NCBI RefSeq assembly: GCF_003634315.1
Contig: NZ_RBXL01000001.1
Span: 4,134,501-4,198,500, forward strand
Length of the DNA: 64,000 nucleotides
From: Thiocapsa rosea
Lineage (GTDB): Bacteria; Pseudomonadota; Gammaproteobacteria; Chromatiales; Chromatiaceae
Reading direction: 5' to 3'
Under the pieces are notes generated by a model. It was not told where the DNA came from. It was given only the letters and a program-made list of their open reading frames with translations, and did not search any database. The position numbers and the translations under genes are program-made. Of this stretch, positions 45,003 to 53,455 are shown one piece after another; position 1 is the first letter of the stretch; each line of letters begins with the position of its first letter.

Positions 45003-45733
45003 GTCTGCGACCGGCTCACCTGCGCTGGACATCGGCGGGTGTAACCCATCCCGGTCGGGTCCGAGACGTCAACCAGGACGCCTACTTGGACCGCCCTGAT
45101 CTGGGTCTGTGGGCCGTCGCCGACGGGATGGGCGGGCACAGCGATGGCGGCATGGCGAGCCGAATGCTGGTGGAGGGTCTCGGTCGGATGGGGCGTCTCG
45201 ACCTCTTGGGCTCTTCCGTCGAATCGGTGCGCAACATCCTGCAGGAGGTGAATCGCCGGCTGCTGGCCGATGCGGCGGCGCGGGGCGATGACCTGATCGG
45301 CAGCACCATCGTTGCCCTGATCGCCGTCGGAGACCATTGCGCCATCCTCTGGGTCGGCGACAGCCGTGTCTATCGGCGGCGCGACGGCGAGCTTGTGCAA
45401 CTGACCTTGGACCACACGCATGTCCAGGATCTTGTCGACAAGGGGATGTTGACGCCCGAGCAGGCCGAGCAGCACCCCCTCTCGAATGTGCTGGTGCGTG
45501 CGGTCGGCGCCGACTCCGAGATGGATGTGGACCTGCGCGTCGAGGCATTGAGAGACGGCGACCGCTTCCTGCTGTGCAGCGACGGCTTGGTCAAGGAGCT
45601 TCGGTCGGATGCAATCGCAGAGATCCTATGCGGCGCCGCGCCGGGGGAGGTTGCACGCAATTTGATCGAGGCTGCCTGCAATGCGGGGGGGCGAGACAAT
45701 ATCACTGTGGTGATCGTGGATATTCATCGCTGA
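44999..45733 (+). CDS. pppA: T6SS PP2C phosphatase PppA
   Basis: PP2C-type protein phosphatase that removes the phosphate PpkA puts on Fha. The 244-residue protein has all metal-binding motifs: RVRDVNQDAYL, VADGMGGHSDGG, STIVALIAVGDHCAILWVGD, SRVYRRRDGELVQLTLDHTH, LLCSDGL and GGRDNITVVIVDI. No membrane helix, so cytoplasmic. It ends the tagH-pppA operon; a PpkA gene would often be next, but here kinases lie elsewhere, at 33291-35495 and 48601-51720. Confidence 0.94.
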   Translation: MSLRPAHLRWTSAGVTHPGRVRDVNQDAYLDRPDLGLWAVADGMGGHSDGGMASRMLVEGLGRMGRLDLLGSSVESVRNILQEVNRRLLADAAARGDDLIGSTIVALIAVGDHCAILWVGDSRVYRRRDGELVQLTLDHTHVQDLVDKGMLTPEQAEQHPLSNVLVRAVGADSEMDVDLRVEALRDGDRFLLCSDGLVKELRSDAIAEILCGAAPGEVARNLIEAACNAGGRDNITVVIVDIHR

Positions 45734-46046
45734 TGGATACCGATCTGTCGATGAGAGATCCGCGATTCTTCAACAGCCCTTATTAAATTGTCGCGGCTTC
45801 GATTCGATGGATCGAACATCGATGGCTAGGAGCGGGAACATAGGCCACTCCGAAGTGAGCAAAAAAGACTATTGTCAACGCATGCCCGAGTGTGGTACTC
45901 AGTACACGTGACGATTGTTCCCGAATTGCGGTAGCGGACCTCGAAAGCCGGCAGCGCTCTCTGTAATGGGTAGTCATTCCGCGTTTTTTCTTGTGATGTG
46001 AATTCAGCGTTAGATTCTGTTCAACCTTTTAGCGGAGGAATCGCAA
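45734..46046. other. intergenic region between pppA and autotransporter B
   Basis: A 313-bp stretch more AT-rich than the neighbours. It has no convincing ORF. It should carry the promoter of the autotransporter gene, but I found no box pair good enough to name and no clear terminator hairpin after pppA. Confidence 0.5.
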
Positions 46047-47441
46047 GTGGAGATGATCGGACGGTCTTCGCGACTAGAGTCGTCGTCGCGCTCTCATGTC
46101 GTAGCCTCAGGTGCCCTGGGAACTGTTTTGCCGATGCTCTGGGCGGGATTGGCGATAGCCGATGCGCCCCCTCCGTTTTATCAAGAGGCGCTGGATGCGG
46201 CAACCATCAATGGAAATATTGCTGGTAATGCTATTTTTCAGACGTGCATCACGGGGGATAATGGCCGTGGTAATGCCAATAATCAGCGTTTTCAGGACGA
46301 CTGCGGAATCATCGTGCTTGGATCGGCGGATGATCCGAGCGGGTCGACGACGTCCTTGAATCAACTCGCCGCCGACCAGATCAGTGCTCAGAACTCCGCG
46401 GCCTTGCGTGCGGCCGGACTCGGGGTCGCTTTCGTTCAGAACCGCCTTCAACGCATTCGGTTGGCTGACGCTACATGGGCCGAGCCCACGACTCTCCTGG
46501 CAGATCGGGACGTCTCCGGGGTCCAGGCAGGCGGAGCGGCTAGCGCAGATGTCGCGCTTGGTCCGTTCGGGGGCTTTTTCAGCTTCGATTACGTCAATGG
46601 CGATGAGGATGAATCAGCCTACCAACCGGGTTACGACTTCGAGCGCTGGGCGATGGCCTTGAGTGTCGATTACCGATTCAACGAGAACTTTATCGGGGGC
46701 CTGGCAATACGCTACGCCGATGAGCAATTCGATTTCGATAATAATCGTGGTGACATGTCGGGAGATTCGTGGGGAGGGTTGATCTATGCGACTTACTTTC
46801 TCCCCAACGGCTTCTTTGTAGACGGCTTGATCGGTTACGCCAGCAATGAATATACGCTGAAACGTAAGATCAACTATACGATCGACTTCGCAGGCAATAA
46901 TGTGGCGAACCAAATCGCCAGCTCGGATCCCAGCGCGAGTGTCTGGAACTTCAATCTGGGCGCAGGCTACAACCTATATCATGATGCCTGGGTGATCAGT
47001 CCCGCCTTGAGGTTCAACTATATCAATAATGATGTCGACGGCTACCGAGAGTCGATGTCCAGTCCAAACACAACCGGCGGTAGCATGGCCCTCTCCATTT
47101 CATCCCAGACCTACGAGTCATTGACGTCGGATCTCGGAGTTCAGGTGTCCAGAGCAATTAGTCACAAGAACGGCGTGTTCGTGCCTCAGGTTCGGGTGGC
47201 ATGGATTCACGAGTTCCAGAATCCGCAGGAACGAGTGGGGGCCACCTTCGTGAACGACATCAATCAGCAACCGCTGTTTATCCTGACGAACAAGCCTGAC
47301 CATGATTACATGGAGCTTGGTGCCGGAGTATCCGCTCAGTTTGAGCATGGCTGGTCAGGTTTTGTCGCATACAATACTCTGCTTGGCTATGACGGCGTAA
47401 GCTACAATGCTGTCAACGCAGGGGTCAGGATGGAATTCTGA
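46047..47441 (+). CDS. autotransporter-type beta-barrel protein, short passenger
   Basis: A 464-residue outer-membrane protein. The signal segment is near 19-40 (VASGALGTVLPMLWAGLAIA). The short N-terminal part (about 40-160) is rich in Asn, Gly and Ala; the C-terminal 290 or so residues are an autotransporter barrel (GGFFSFDYVNGDEDESAYQP, DSWGGLIYATYFLPNGFFVD, GYDGVSYNAVNAGVRMEF) ending in Phe. GTG start at 46047 with GGAGG at 46034-46038; an ATG two codons later is possible. The barrel is clearly related to that of the gene at 29115-31934 but the Calx-beta passenger is absent. It is the first gene of the second autotransporter/Sel1/kinase set. Confidence 0.87.
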   Translation: MEMIGRSSRLESSSRSHVVASGALGTVLPMLWAGLAIADAPPPFYQEALDAATINGNIAGNAIFQTCITGDNGRGNANNQRFQDDCGIIVLGSADDPSGSTTSLNQLAADQISAQNSAALRAAGLGVAFVQNRLQRIRLADATWAEPTTLLADRDVSGVQAGGAASADVALGPFGGFFSFDYVNGDEDESAYQPGYDFERWAMALSVDYRFNENFIGGLAIRYADEQFDFDNNRGDMSGDSWGGLIYATYFLPNGFFVDGLIGYASNEYTLKRKINYTIDFAGNNVANQIASSDPSASVWNFNLGAGYNLYHDAWVISPALRFNYINNDVDGYRESMSSPNTTGGSMALSISSQTYESLTSDLGVQVSRAISHKNGVFVPQVRVAWIHEFQNPQERVGATFVNDINQQPLFILTNKPDHDYMELGAGVSAQFEHGWSGFVAYNTLLGYDGVSYNAVNAGVRMEF

Positions 47442-47539
47442 TCAGCTCGGTCCACGCAAGATCCAACGGCGAATGGCGAGAACCCTGGGCGGTATCAGGC
47501 CCTCCTGCATGAATCGCCTGAGCATGAGGTCGCTCATTG

Positions 47540-48529
47540 ATGAACTTTGTGAATCGCTTGAAGCAAGCGGGCTTGTCCTGCCTGGCCGCAGCCGCCGTAG
47601 CAAGCTGTGACTCGGCGCCTATGGGAGGCGTCGAGATGCAGCGGGATACTCAACAGGCAACCGGGCTGCCCCGCGACATCGACGAATATGTGGTGGTTGA
47701 TTGCCTCTTGCCGGGGCAGATTCGTCGGTTGGGTACCATGGCGACCTACCTCGGTGCGCGCCAGTCAGTTAAAACGACCCGGAAGGACTGCGGAATACGC
47801 GGGGGAGAATACGTCCTCTTCGACCGCTCGGACTATGCGACAGCGTTGAGCACTCTCTTGCCGCAGGCGCAGTCGGGTGACCCCGTGGCGCAGACGTATG
47901 TCGGAGAGATCTACGAGAAGGGGCTGGGCCTGCCGGCTCCGGATTACGGCAGGGCCGCCGAGTGGTATCGCAGGGCTGCGGAGAAGAACCATCGACCTGC
48001 GCAAACAAGCCTGGGATCACTCTACGAGCGTGGATTGGGCGTCCCAAAGGACAATGTCGCGGCGCTCGACTGGTATCGCCGCGCCTCGGGAATCACCGAG
48101 GATCGGCTGATCTTCGAATCCACGCTGGAGCAGGAACGGGCTGCGTTTCGGAAGGAGATCGCTCTGAAAAATCAGGTGGCCGCAGGTTTGAAACGGACTG
48201 CGCAAGCCACGCGAGACGAGCTGATAAAACAACGAGCGGCTTCACGAAGTCGCCCGGCAGAAGCCGTGGATCTAAGTGCGTTGCAGAGGGCGCACGACGA
48301 TCAACAACGGCTTCTCGAGAGTCAAAGACGTGATGCAGAGAGTGAGGCGCAGCGATTACGCAGGGAGTTGCATGCGATTCAGGAGCTGAAGGCGCGCGAG
48401 CAAGCGGAGGTGCCGACAGGGGGAAGATCTGGGGAGCGGGCTGCGCAGCTCGAGAAGCTGGAGCTCGTTCGCACGCAACAGTACGACGCTGTCCTGGATA
48501 CCTCTCGAAGGTTGGCTGGGCCGCCGTAG
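47540..48529 (+). CDS. Sel1-repeat lipoprotein, copy B
   Basis: A 329-residue paralogue of the 32215-33294 gene. Signal plus lipobox AVASC (Cys23), then the shared domain YVVVDCLLPGQIRRLGTMAT, DCGIRGGEYVLFDRSDYATA, Sel1-like repeats (GDPVAQTYVGEIYEKGLGLP, DYGRAAEWYRRAAEKNHRPA, GSLYERGLGVPKDNVAALDW) and a long charged coiled-coil C-terminus. It lacks the proline-rich linker of copy A. The ATG at 47540 is used; the codon before it (TTG, 47537) is also a possible start. It faces the second kinase gene tail to tail, 71 bp apart. Confidence 0.87.
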   Translation: MNFVNRLKQAGLSCLAAAAVASCDSAPMGGVEMQRDTQQATGLPRDIDEYVVVDCLLPGQIRRLGTMATYLGARQSVKTTRKDCGIRGGEYVLFDRSDYATALSTLLPQAQSGDPVAQTYVGEIYEKGLGLPAPDYGRAAEWYRRAAEKNHRPAQTSLGSLYERGLGVPKDNVAALDWYRRASGITEDRLIFESTLEQERAAFRKEIALKNQVAAGLKRTAQATRDELIKQRAASRSRPAEAVDLSALQRAHDDQQRLLESQRRDAESEAQRLRRELHAIQELKAREQAEVPTGGRSGERAAQLEKLELVRTQQYDAVLDTSRRLAGPP

Positions 48530-48600
48530 ATGGGGCGGGCAGTCGACGGATGAGATTATCGAAACCACGGGACAGGAGTAGTTCCGGGGCAACGACCCCG

Positions 48601-51600
48601 TCAATCTTGGACGACTCGGAAACCCAAGAAGCTGTAACGGGACTCAGGGAATGCCCTATCTCGGTAGGCCGAGCGGACTGCTTTCGGACCGCTGTACCAG
48701 GACCCGCCCCGCAGGACCCGGGGCTTGTCTGAATCGGGTGGCGCACATCGATTCTGGCGTCCTTGATAACCGGCGTCATACGACGAGCAGGTCCACTCCC
48801 AAACATTGCCGAGCGGGTCGTACAGACCCCAAGCGTTGGGCTTGAACTGACCGACGGGGGCCATCCACTCGTGACCGTCGTCGCAGACAAAGCCGTTGTT
48901 CCACCCGTTGGCCGAGTCCGCCACGTTCGCATAGTCGCACGCCGACAACCCTGACCCGACGCCCCAGAAGCGCGGGGTTGTGGTGCCTGCGCGAGCCGCG
49001 TACTCCCACTCCGCCTCAGTCGGCAAGCGATAGCTTCGGTCGGTCGCTCGGCCCAGCCATGCGAGGTAGGCCTGTGTGTCGCGCCAGCTGACGCAGCTGA
49101 CCGGGTAGTCATCCTGAATCTCCATGCCTTCGATCGGCTGAAGCCAGCTCGCCTCGGGTTCGTATCCCCAATCGTCCGCTCCCTGGACCCGATTTCGGGC
49201 CAGGGTCCAACAGCCGGTATTCTCACCGCTATTGAACTCGGCCTCGGTTCGATGTCCCGTCGCCTCGACGAACCGCCGGAACTGCGCGACCGTGACCTCA
49301 AACGCACCGAGCCGAAACTCGTCCACGCAGACCTCATGTTGTAGCTCGTCGTCCTCTCTATCGATCTCGTCTGCCGGACTGCCCATCTGGAAGCAACCTT
49401 GAGGAATCGTCACCATTGTCGGTGCGATCGATGCGCGAGCGCTTTCGATGCGCAACCGCTCGGCCAAGGATGAGACTCGGGGGTCGTTCGGCCAGCTTAC
49501 GCTGAGCTGCTCCAACTGATCCCGGGCTGTTGTGAGTTCGCCTCGGTCCAATGCCGTGGACGTCGACTCGACGAGCAGTTCGGCGATTCGGTCGAGCTGT
49601 GCACGTGCGCCGGAGTTCTTGTCATCCGCCTGGAGGACGTCCCGATAGCAGGCGACAGACGCGGCCGAATCCACCAGGGGCGGCTCGGTCGACAGCCGAG
49701 AATTGCATTCCGCCAGCATTCGGGCGATCCGAGAACGCTCATTCAGCTCGGACTCGATCTCGTCTCGGAGTTGCCCAAGCTCGGACCGCATCGGCGCGAG
49801 GCGAAGCGCTTCGGTCAGCAACGACAGACTCTCGTCCAGGGCACCTGCCTGTTGTGCACGTTGGGCCCGCTCCAGTAATGCATCGACCCTCTCTGCGATC
49901 TCAAGGCGAGATCCGGCCTCGTCGCGACGCGTTAGTAACTCGCGATGACCGGGGGCATCTTCCAAGCCATCCTCCGAAAGGCGAAGCGCTTCACGGTATT
50001 CACCGTTCGCGAGGTGGTGATCCACTCGAACCACAAGATCCTGGGTTTGCTCGGCAATAAGGGCTTCCTTCTCGGCGATCAGATCTGCCTGTATTTGGAG
50101 CAGATCAGGGTTGTTCGGTGCAATCTGAAGACCTTCCTCGACCTGTGCGAGACTTTCCGAAAGAGAGCCCAGTTGACGCGATTGACGTGCCTGCATCAAC
50201 AGGTCTTCAATTCGGCTCTGCTGTTTCAGGGCGTCCTCGACATCGGATCTCAGGGCCACGAGGTCGTTTCGCTCCGGAGCCATCAGCAGTCCTGCATCGA
50301 TAGAGGCGAGCGCGTTTCCGAGCTCAAGCCGCTCCATCATGGCGCGTGCCTCCGCCAGTAGTTTGTCGGCTTTTTCTTGGCGATCATTGTGGATGCGCTG
50401 CTCCAGTTCCTCCCGGAACGCATTGAGCCCCGGAAGATTCGGTGCTAACCGTAATCCTTCCTCGATCATCTCCAGGCTCTCCCCGAGCGCTCCTCGCTGT
50501 GCGATATCCTGCGCTTGACCGAGCATTGTCATTGCTTCAAGACGCGCTTGAGTGCGATCTTCGAGAGCCGTCAGGCGATCATCTTCCGGGGCCATATCCA
50601 GTCCCAGTCGAATCAGATCGAGACCTCGCGCCACTTCGCCGCGCTCGATATGCGCGATTGCGAGCTCCTCATAGTTAGCTGCTGTCGTCGAGCGGTTTGC
50701 TGCAGCGGGAGGTAAACCGGAAGCGATCTCAGGCTCCTCGGGGCTCGTTTTTGGAGTCATTATGAGATAGCCGGCAATGAGTGCCGGGGCGAGCACCAGT
50801 GTGCCGCCACCCCAAAGAAACCATCGCTTGAGGTTGATGCTGCTTCCAGGCTCGCTTTGATCCTTTCGAGTTGGCCGTGCAAGCACAAGCGTTTCATCAT
50901 CGCCGGAATCGGGATAACGAGCCGCGGCCTCTAGGCGCTCGATTGCTCCGACAAGCTGGTCGGCGCTATCGAAGCGTGCGTCAGGATCTTTTGCGACCAG
51001 CTTGTCGAGGATTCCTTGAAAACGGGACAGATGACTTGGCAGCGGCGGCATTGCTTCCGTGCAATGCTTCATGGCAAGACTCATGACATCGTCGGACCGA
51101 TAAGGAAGCTCGCCGGTCAACATTTCGTAGAAGACAATGCCGAGACTGTAGAGATCCGATCGAGCATCAAGCGATTGGCACATGATCTGCTGTGGGCTCA
51201 TGTACCTCGGGCTCCCGACGATCATGCCCAGCTTCGTCATGCGCGTGGTATCGGAATTCGCCTTCATGACGTGAGCGATACCGAAATCCGTCAATACAGG
51301 GGTATCATCGTATCGAAAGAGGATGTTCTGCGGCTTGATGTCGCGATGAATGATCCCCCGCTGATGCGCATACGATAAAGCTTGAGCGACGCCTTTGATG
51401 GTCTCGAGTCCGCGTTCGACGCTCATGCCCTCTATAATGCGTTCCGAGAGCGTTCCACCCGGTAGATATTCCATGGAGAAATAGTGGAAAGGGCCTCGCG
51501 AGTCAAAATCGTAGATCGTGACGATTCGGCGGTCCTGAAGTTGTGCGACGACCCGCCCTTCCCTGAGAAAGCGAGCTGCGAAATCGTCGGATTCGTCTGA

Positions 51601-51720
51601 AATCGGCTTCAAGACTTTCAGTGCGACTTCCCGATCAAGCCGCATCTGTTTCGCAAGATAGACTGTCGCCATCCCGCCGGCGCCCAGCTCGCGAATGATC
51701 GTGTAACCCGGAATGTCCAT
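48601..51720 (-). CDS. ppkA: Ser/Thr kinase with repeats and FGE/SUMF1-like domain (PpkA-like), copy B
   Basis: A 1039-residue membrane kinase. Kinase domain at 6-265: GAGGMATV loop, Lys35 in VALKVL, HRDIKPQNIL (HRD 125-127), DFG 145-147, GSPRYMSPQQ. One membrane helix at about 300-322 (WFLWGGGTLVLAPALIAGYL). The periplasmic part has about 430 residues of TPR-like helical repeats (LGESLEMIEEGLRLAPNLPG, LSESLAQVEEGLQIAPNNPD, LDESLSLLTEALRLAPMRSE) and a C-terminal FGE-like domain (TIPQGCFQMGSPADEIDRED, YRLPTEAEWEYAARAGTTTP, PLGNVWEWTCSSYDAGYQ, VLRGGSWYSGP). It has the same plan as copy A plus the repeat segment. It probably acts on T6SS FHA proteins; a separate pathway is also possible. Confidence 0.9.
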   Translation of the reverse strand: MDIPGYTIIRELGAGGMATVYLAKQMRLDREVALKVLKPISDESDDFAARFLREGRVVAQLQDRRIVTIYDFDSRGPFHYFSMEYLPGGTLSERIIEGMSVERGLETIKGVAQALSYAHQRGIIHRDIKPQNILFRYDDTPVLTDFGIAHVMKANSDTTRMTKLGMIVGSPRYMSPQQIMCQSLDARSDLYSLGIVFYEMLTGELPYRSDDVMSLAMKHCTEAMPPLPSHLSRFQGILDKLVAKDPDARFDSADQLVGAIERLEAAARYPDSGDDETLVLARPTRKDQSEPGSSINLKRWFLWGGGTLVLAPALIAGYLIMTPKTSPEEPEIASGLPPAAANRSTTAANYEELAIAHIERGEVARGLDLIRLGLDMAPEDDRLTALEDRTQARLEAMTMLGQAQDIAQRGALGESLEMIEEGLRLAPNLPGLNAFREELEQRIHNDRQEKADKLLAEARAMMERLELGNALASIDAGLLMAPERNDLVALRSDVEDALKQQSRIEDLLMQARQSRQLGSLSESLAQVEEGLQIAPNNPDLLQIQADLIAEKEALIAEQTQDLVVRVDHHLANGEYREALRLSEDGLEDAPGHRELLTRRDEAGSRLEIAERVDALLERAQRAQQAGALDESLSLLTEALRLAPMRSELGQLRDEIESELNERSRIARMLAECNSRLSTEPPLVDSAASVACYRDVLQADDKNSGARAQLDRIAELLVESTSTALDRGELTTARDQLEQLSVSWPNDPRVSSLAERLRIESARASIAPTMVTIPQGCFQMGSPADEIDREDDELQHEVCVDEFRLGAFEVTVAQFRRFVEATGHRTEAEFNSGENTGCWTLARNRVQGADDWGYEPEASWLQPIEGMEIQDDYPVSCVSWRDTQAYLAWLGRATDRSYRLPTEAEWEYAARAGTTTPRFWGVGSGLSACDYANVADSANGWNNGFVCDDGHEWMAPVGQFKPNAWGLYDPLGNVWEWTCSSYDAGYQGRQNRCAPPDSDKPRVLRGGSWYSGPKAVRSAYRDRAFPESRYSFLGFRVVQD

Positions 51721-51763
51721 GAGTGGCTGAAGGGTAAGGATGTCTGCGGACGTTGGCCGGAGG

Positions 51764-51988
51764 TTACCGGTATCGCGTCATGTCGTCCTGTTCGCAGGCG
51801 TCGTTGCACATTCGATTGACCTGCTCCAGGCAGGCGACGCAAAGACAGTCCCGATAACGGTTGCCGAGGAACTCGAGCGCCTCCGCGGTGAGTGTGACGC
51901 TCAGGCAGCCGCATCGCTCGACGCGGTTCGCTTTGCATTCGAAGCTGGATCCGCAGCGCGGACAGGTCTTCATCTCGTGCTTTCCCAT
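51764..51988 (-). CDS. cysteine-rich CWC family protein
   Basis: A 74-residue protein with eleven cysteines or so, including CPRCGSSFECKANRVERCGC and CLCVACLEQVNRMCNDACEQ, the pattern of cysteine-rich CWC proteins, which are likely metal-binding and of unknown role. The ATG at 51988 has GGGAG upstream; an ATG at 51973 would shorten it by five residues. It is the first gene after the T6SS-associated region and is divergent from cbiZ, which hints that it belongs to the cobalamin flank. Confidence 0.82.
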   Translation of the reverse strand: MGKHEMKTCPRCGSSFECKANRVERCGCLSVTLTAEALEFLGNRYRDCLCVACLEQVNRMCNDACEQDDMTRYR

Positions 51989-52255
51989 TCGCGTTGCTCC
52001 CGATATCCGTGTTGGCGGGTGGGTTGACCGACAGTCTTCTTGCTGTCGTCGTTTGACGGGGCGCCGAACCGGGACCTCGCCTTTGTAATGGTGGTTGCTC
52101 GGACGCGATGACAGTCTACACCCTCGCCCCGCCTCCTTTCGGGCCGACGCGCCTCGTCGTCGTTGCGGTCCCGCCTTCACTTGCGATAGCCTCGCGCGTC
52201 CGTCGGCCCCGTCGCTCGCCGGCCATCCCTTCCCGTCCCCGTGATCGAGGTCCGC

Positions 52256-53455
52256 ATGCTGCTCGAAGAGACCGACCGTTACGCCCTGCACCGGCAGGGG
52301 CGCTATCTCGTCGTGGCCTTCGCGCGTGCGCATCGTGTGCTCGGCACCTGCAGGGTGAACGGCGGGATGTCCGAGACGCTGACCCATCTCGCGAATCATC
52401 AGAGTTGCGAGGGTGCGGCCCATCTGGCGCGTTACGAGCGGGTCTTGGGTCTTGGGGCCCGGGATTATCACGCTCAAACGTGCTCCGAGGCCGGGCTTCC
52501 GCCCGAGACGACCGCCCTCATGGGGACCGCCGCCAACATGCAATGCGCGGTCGTGGCACATGCGGATGCGGAGGATCTTTGCGTGACGGTGGTCGCCACC
52601 GCCGGGGTGACCGGCAATGCTGTCCGCGCGGGCGATCCGGCTGCTTGGCACGAGGAGGCCGACGGCAGTCGTCCGGCCCGTAGCGGGCGTTCCGCGGAAC
52701 CGGCGGGGCAACCCGAATTCGCGCGTCCGTCCGCCGACGACCCACCGCCCGAGGATTCAGCCTCGGGTACCATCGTCACTCTGGTCCTGATCAACCAGCC
52801 CTGCACGCCTGCGTGCTTGGTTCGGGCGGCGACGATGGTGACGGAGGCGAAAAGCTTGGCTCTGCTGGATCTGCGCATGCCGAGCCTGCAGTCGCCGGGC
52901 CTGGCGACCGGTACCGGGACCGATCAGCTCGCCATCGCCGCTCCGCTGGCGCACGAAGGCGAGTGGGAGCGGCACTGGGCGGGCGGTCACAACACGCTGG
53001 GCGAGCTGCTCGGGCGGGCGACGCATGAGGCGGTGACCCGCTGCCTGCTGCTGCAGAACGGCATCGTTCCCGAGCTTAGGCGAACCATCTGCGCGGCCTT
53101 GGGTCGCTTCGGTTGCGACGAGGCGGCGCTGCGGGACTGCGCGGCGTCCGAGCTGGACGCTCCGGGTGCGGCCGTCTTCGCCGCGAATCTCCAGGCGATC
53201 ATCCATGATCCGCACAGCGCCGCAGCCGCCTATGGCCTGGCCGAGATTCTGGATCTGGTGCGCACCGGGGTGCTGCATGCCGGGGTTGCGCGCGAGGCGA
53301 TCCTGAACCAGGCGGCGCTGCTCGGGGCGGCCGTCGCGGTCCAGCCCGAGCGTTTCGTCGCGCTGCGTGCGGAGCTGGCGCCGCATCAAGGGTTGCCGGA
53401 CGGGCGCTTAGCCGCGCTCGCCGTCGTTCGTGGGTTTGCACGCAAATGGGACTGA
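52256..53455 (+). CDS. cbiZ: adenosylcobinamide amidohydrolase CbiZ
   Basis: CbiZ cleaves the aminopropanol side chain of adenosylcobinamide so that imported corrinoids can be salvaged via cobyric acid. The 399-residue protein shows RYLVVAFARAHRVLGTCRVN, GGMSETLTHLANHQSCEGAA, TALMGTAANMQCAVVAHADA, VATAGVTGNAVRAGDPA and HNTLGELLGRATHEAV, the CbiZ blocks. An unusual 40-residue low-complexity insertion lies around residues 133-172 (GSRPARSGRSAEPAGQPEFA). ATG at 52256 has GAGGT five bases upstream; a GTG at 52241 would add five residues. It overlaps cbiB by 10 bp. No cobalamin riboswitch (B12 box) was seen upstream. Confidence 0.9.
   Translation: MLLEETDRYALHRQGRYLVVAFARAHRVLGTCRVNGGMSETLTHLANHQSCEGAAHLARYERVLGLGARDYHAQTCSEAGLPPETTALMGTAANMQCAVVAHADAEDLCVTVVATAGVTGNAVRAGDPAAWHEEADGSRPARSGRSAEPAGQPEFARPSADDPPPEDSASGTIVTLVLINQPCTPACLVRAATMVTEAKSLALLDLRMPSLQSPGLATGTGTDQLAIAAPLAHEGEWERHWAGGHNTLGELLGRATHEAVTRCLLLQNGIVPELRRTICAALGRFGCDEAALRDCAASELDAPGAAVFAANLQAIIHDPHSAAAAYGLAEILDLVRTGVLHAGVAREAILNQAALLGAAVAVQPERFVALRAELAPHQGLPDGRLAALAVVRGFARKWD

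Noticed and set aside
51989-52255. Cobalamin riboswitch upstream of cbiZ
   Set aside because: No B12-box-like sequence could be found in the 267 bp before cbiZ, nor between cobM and cbiA.
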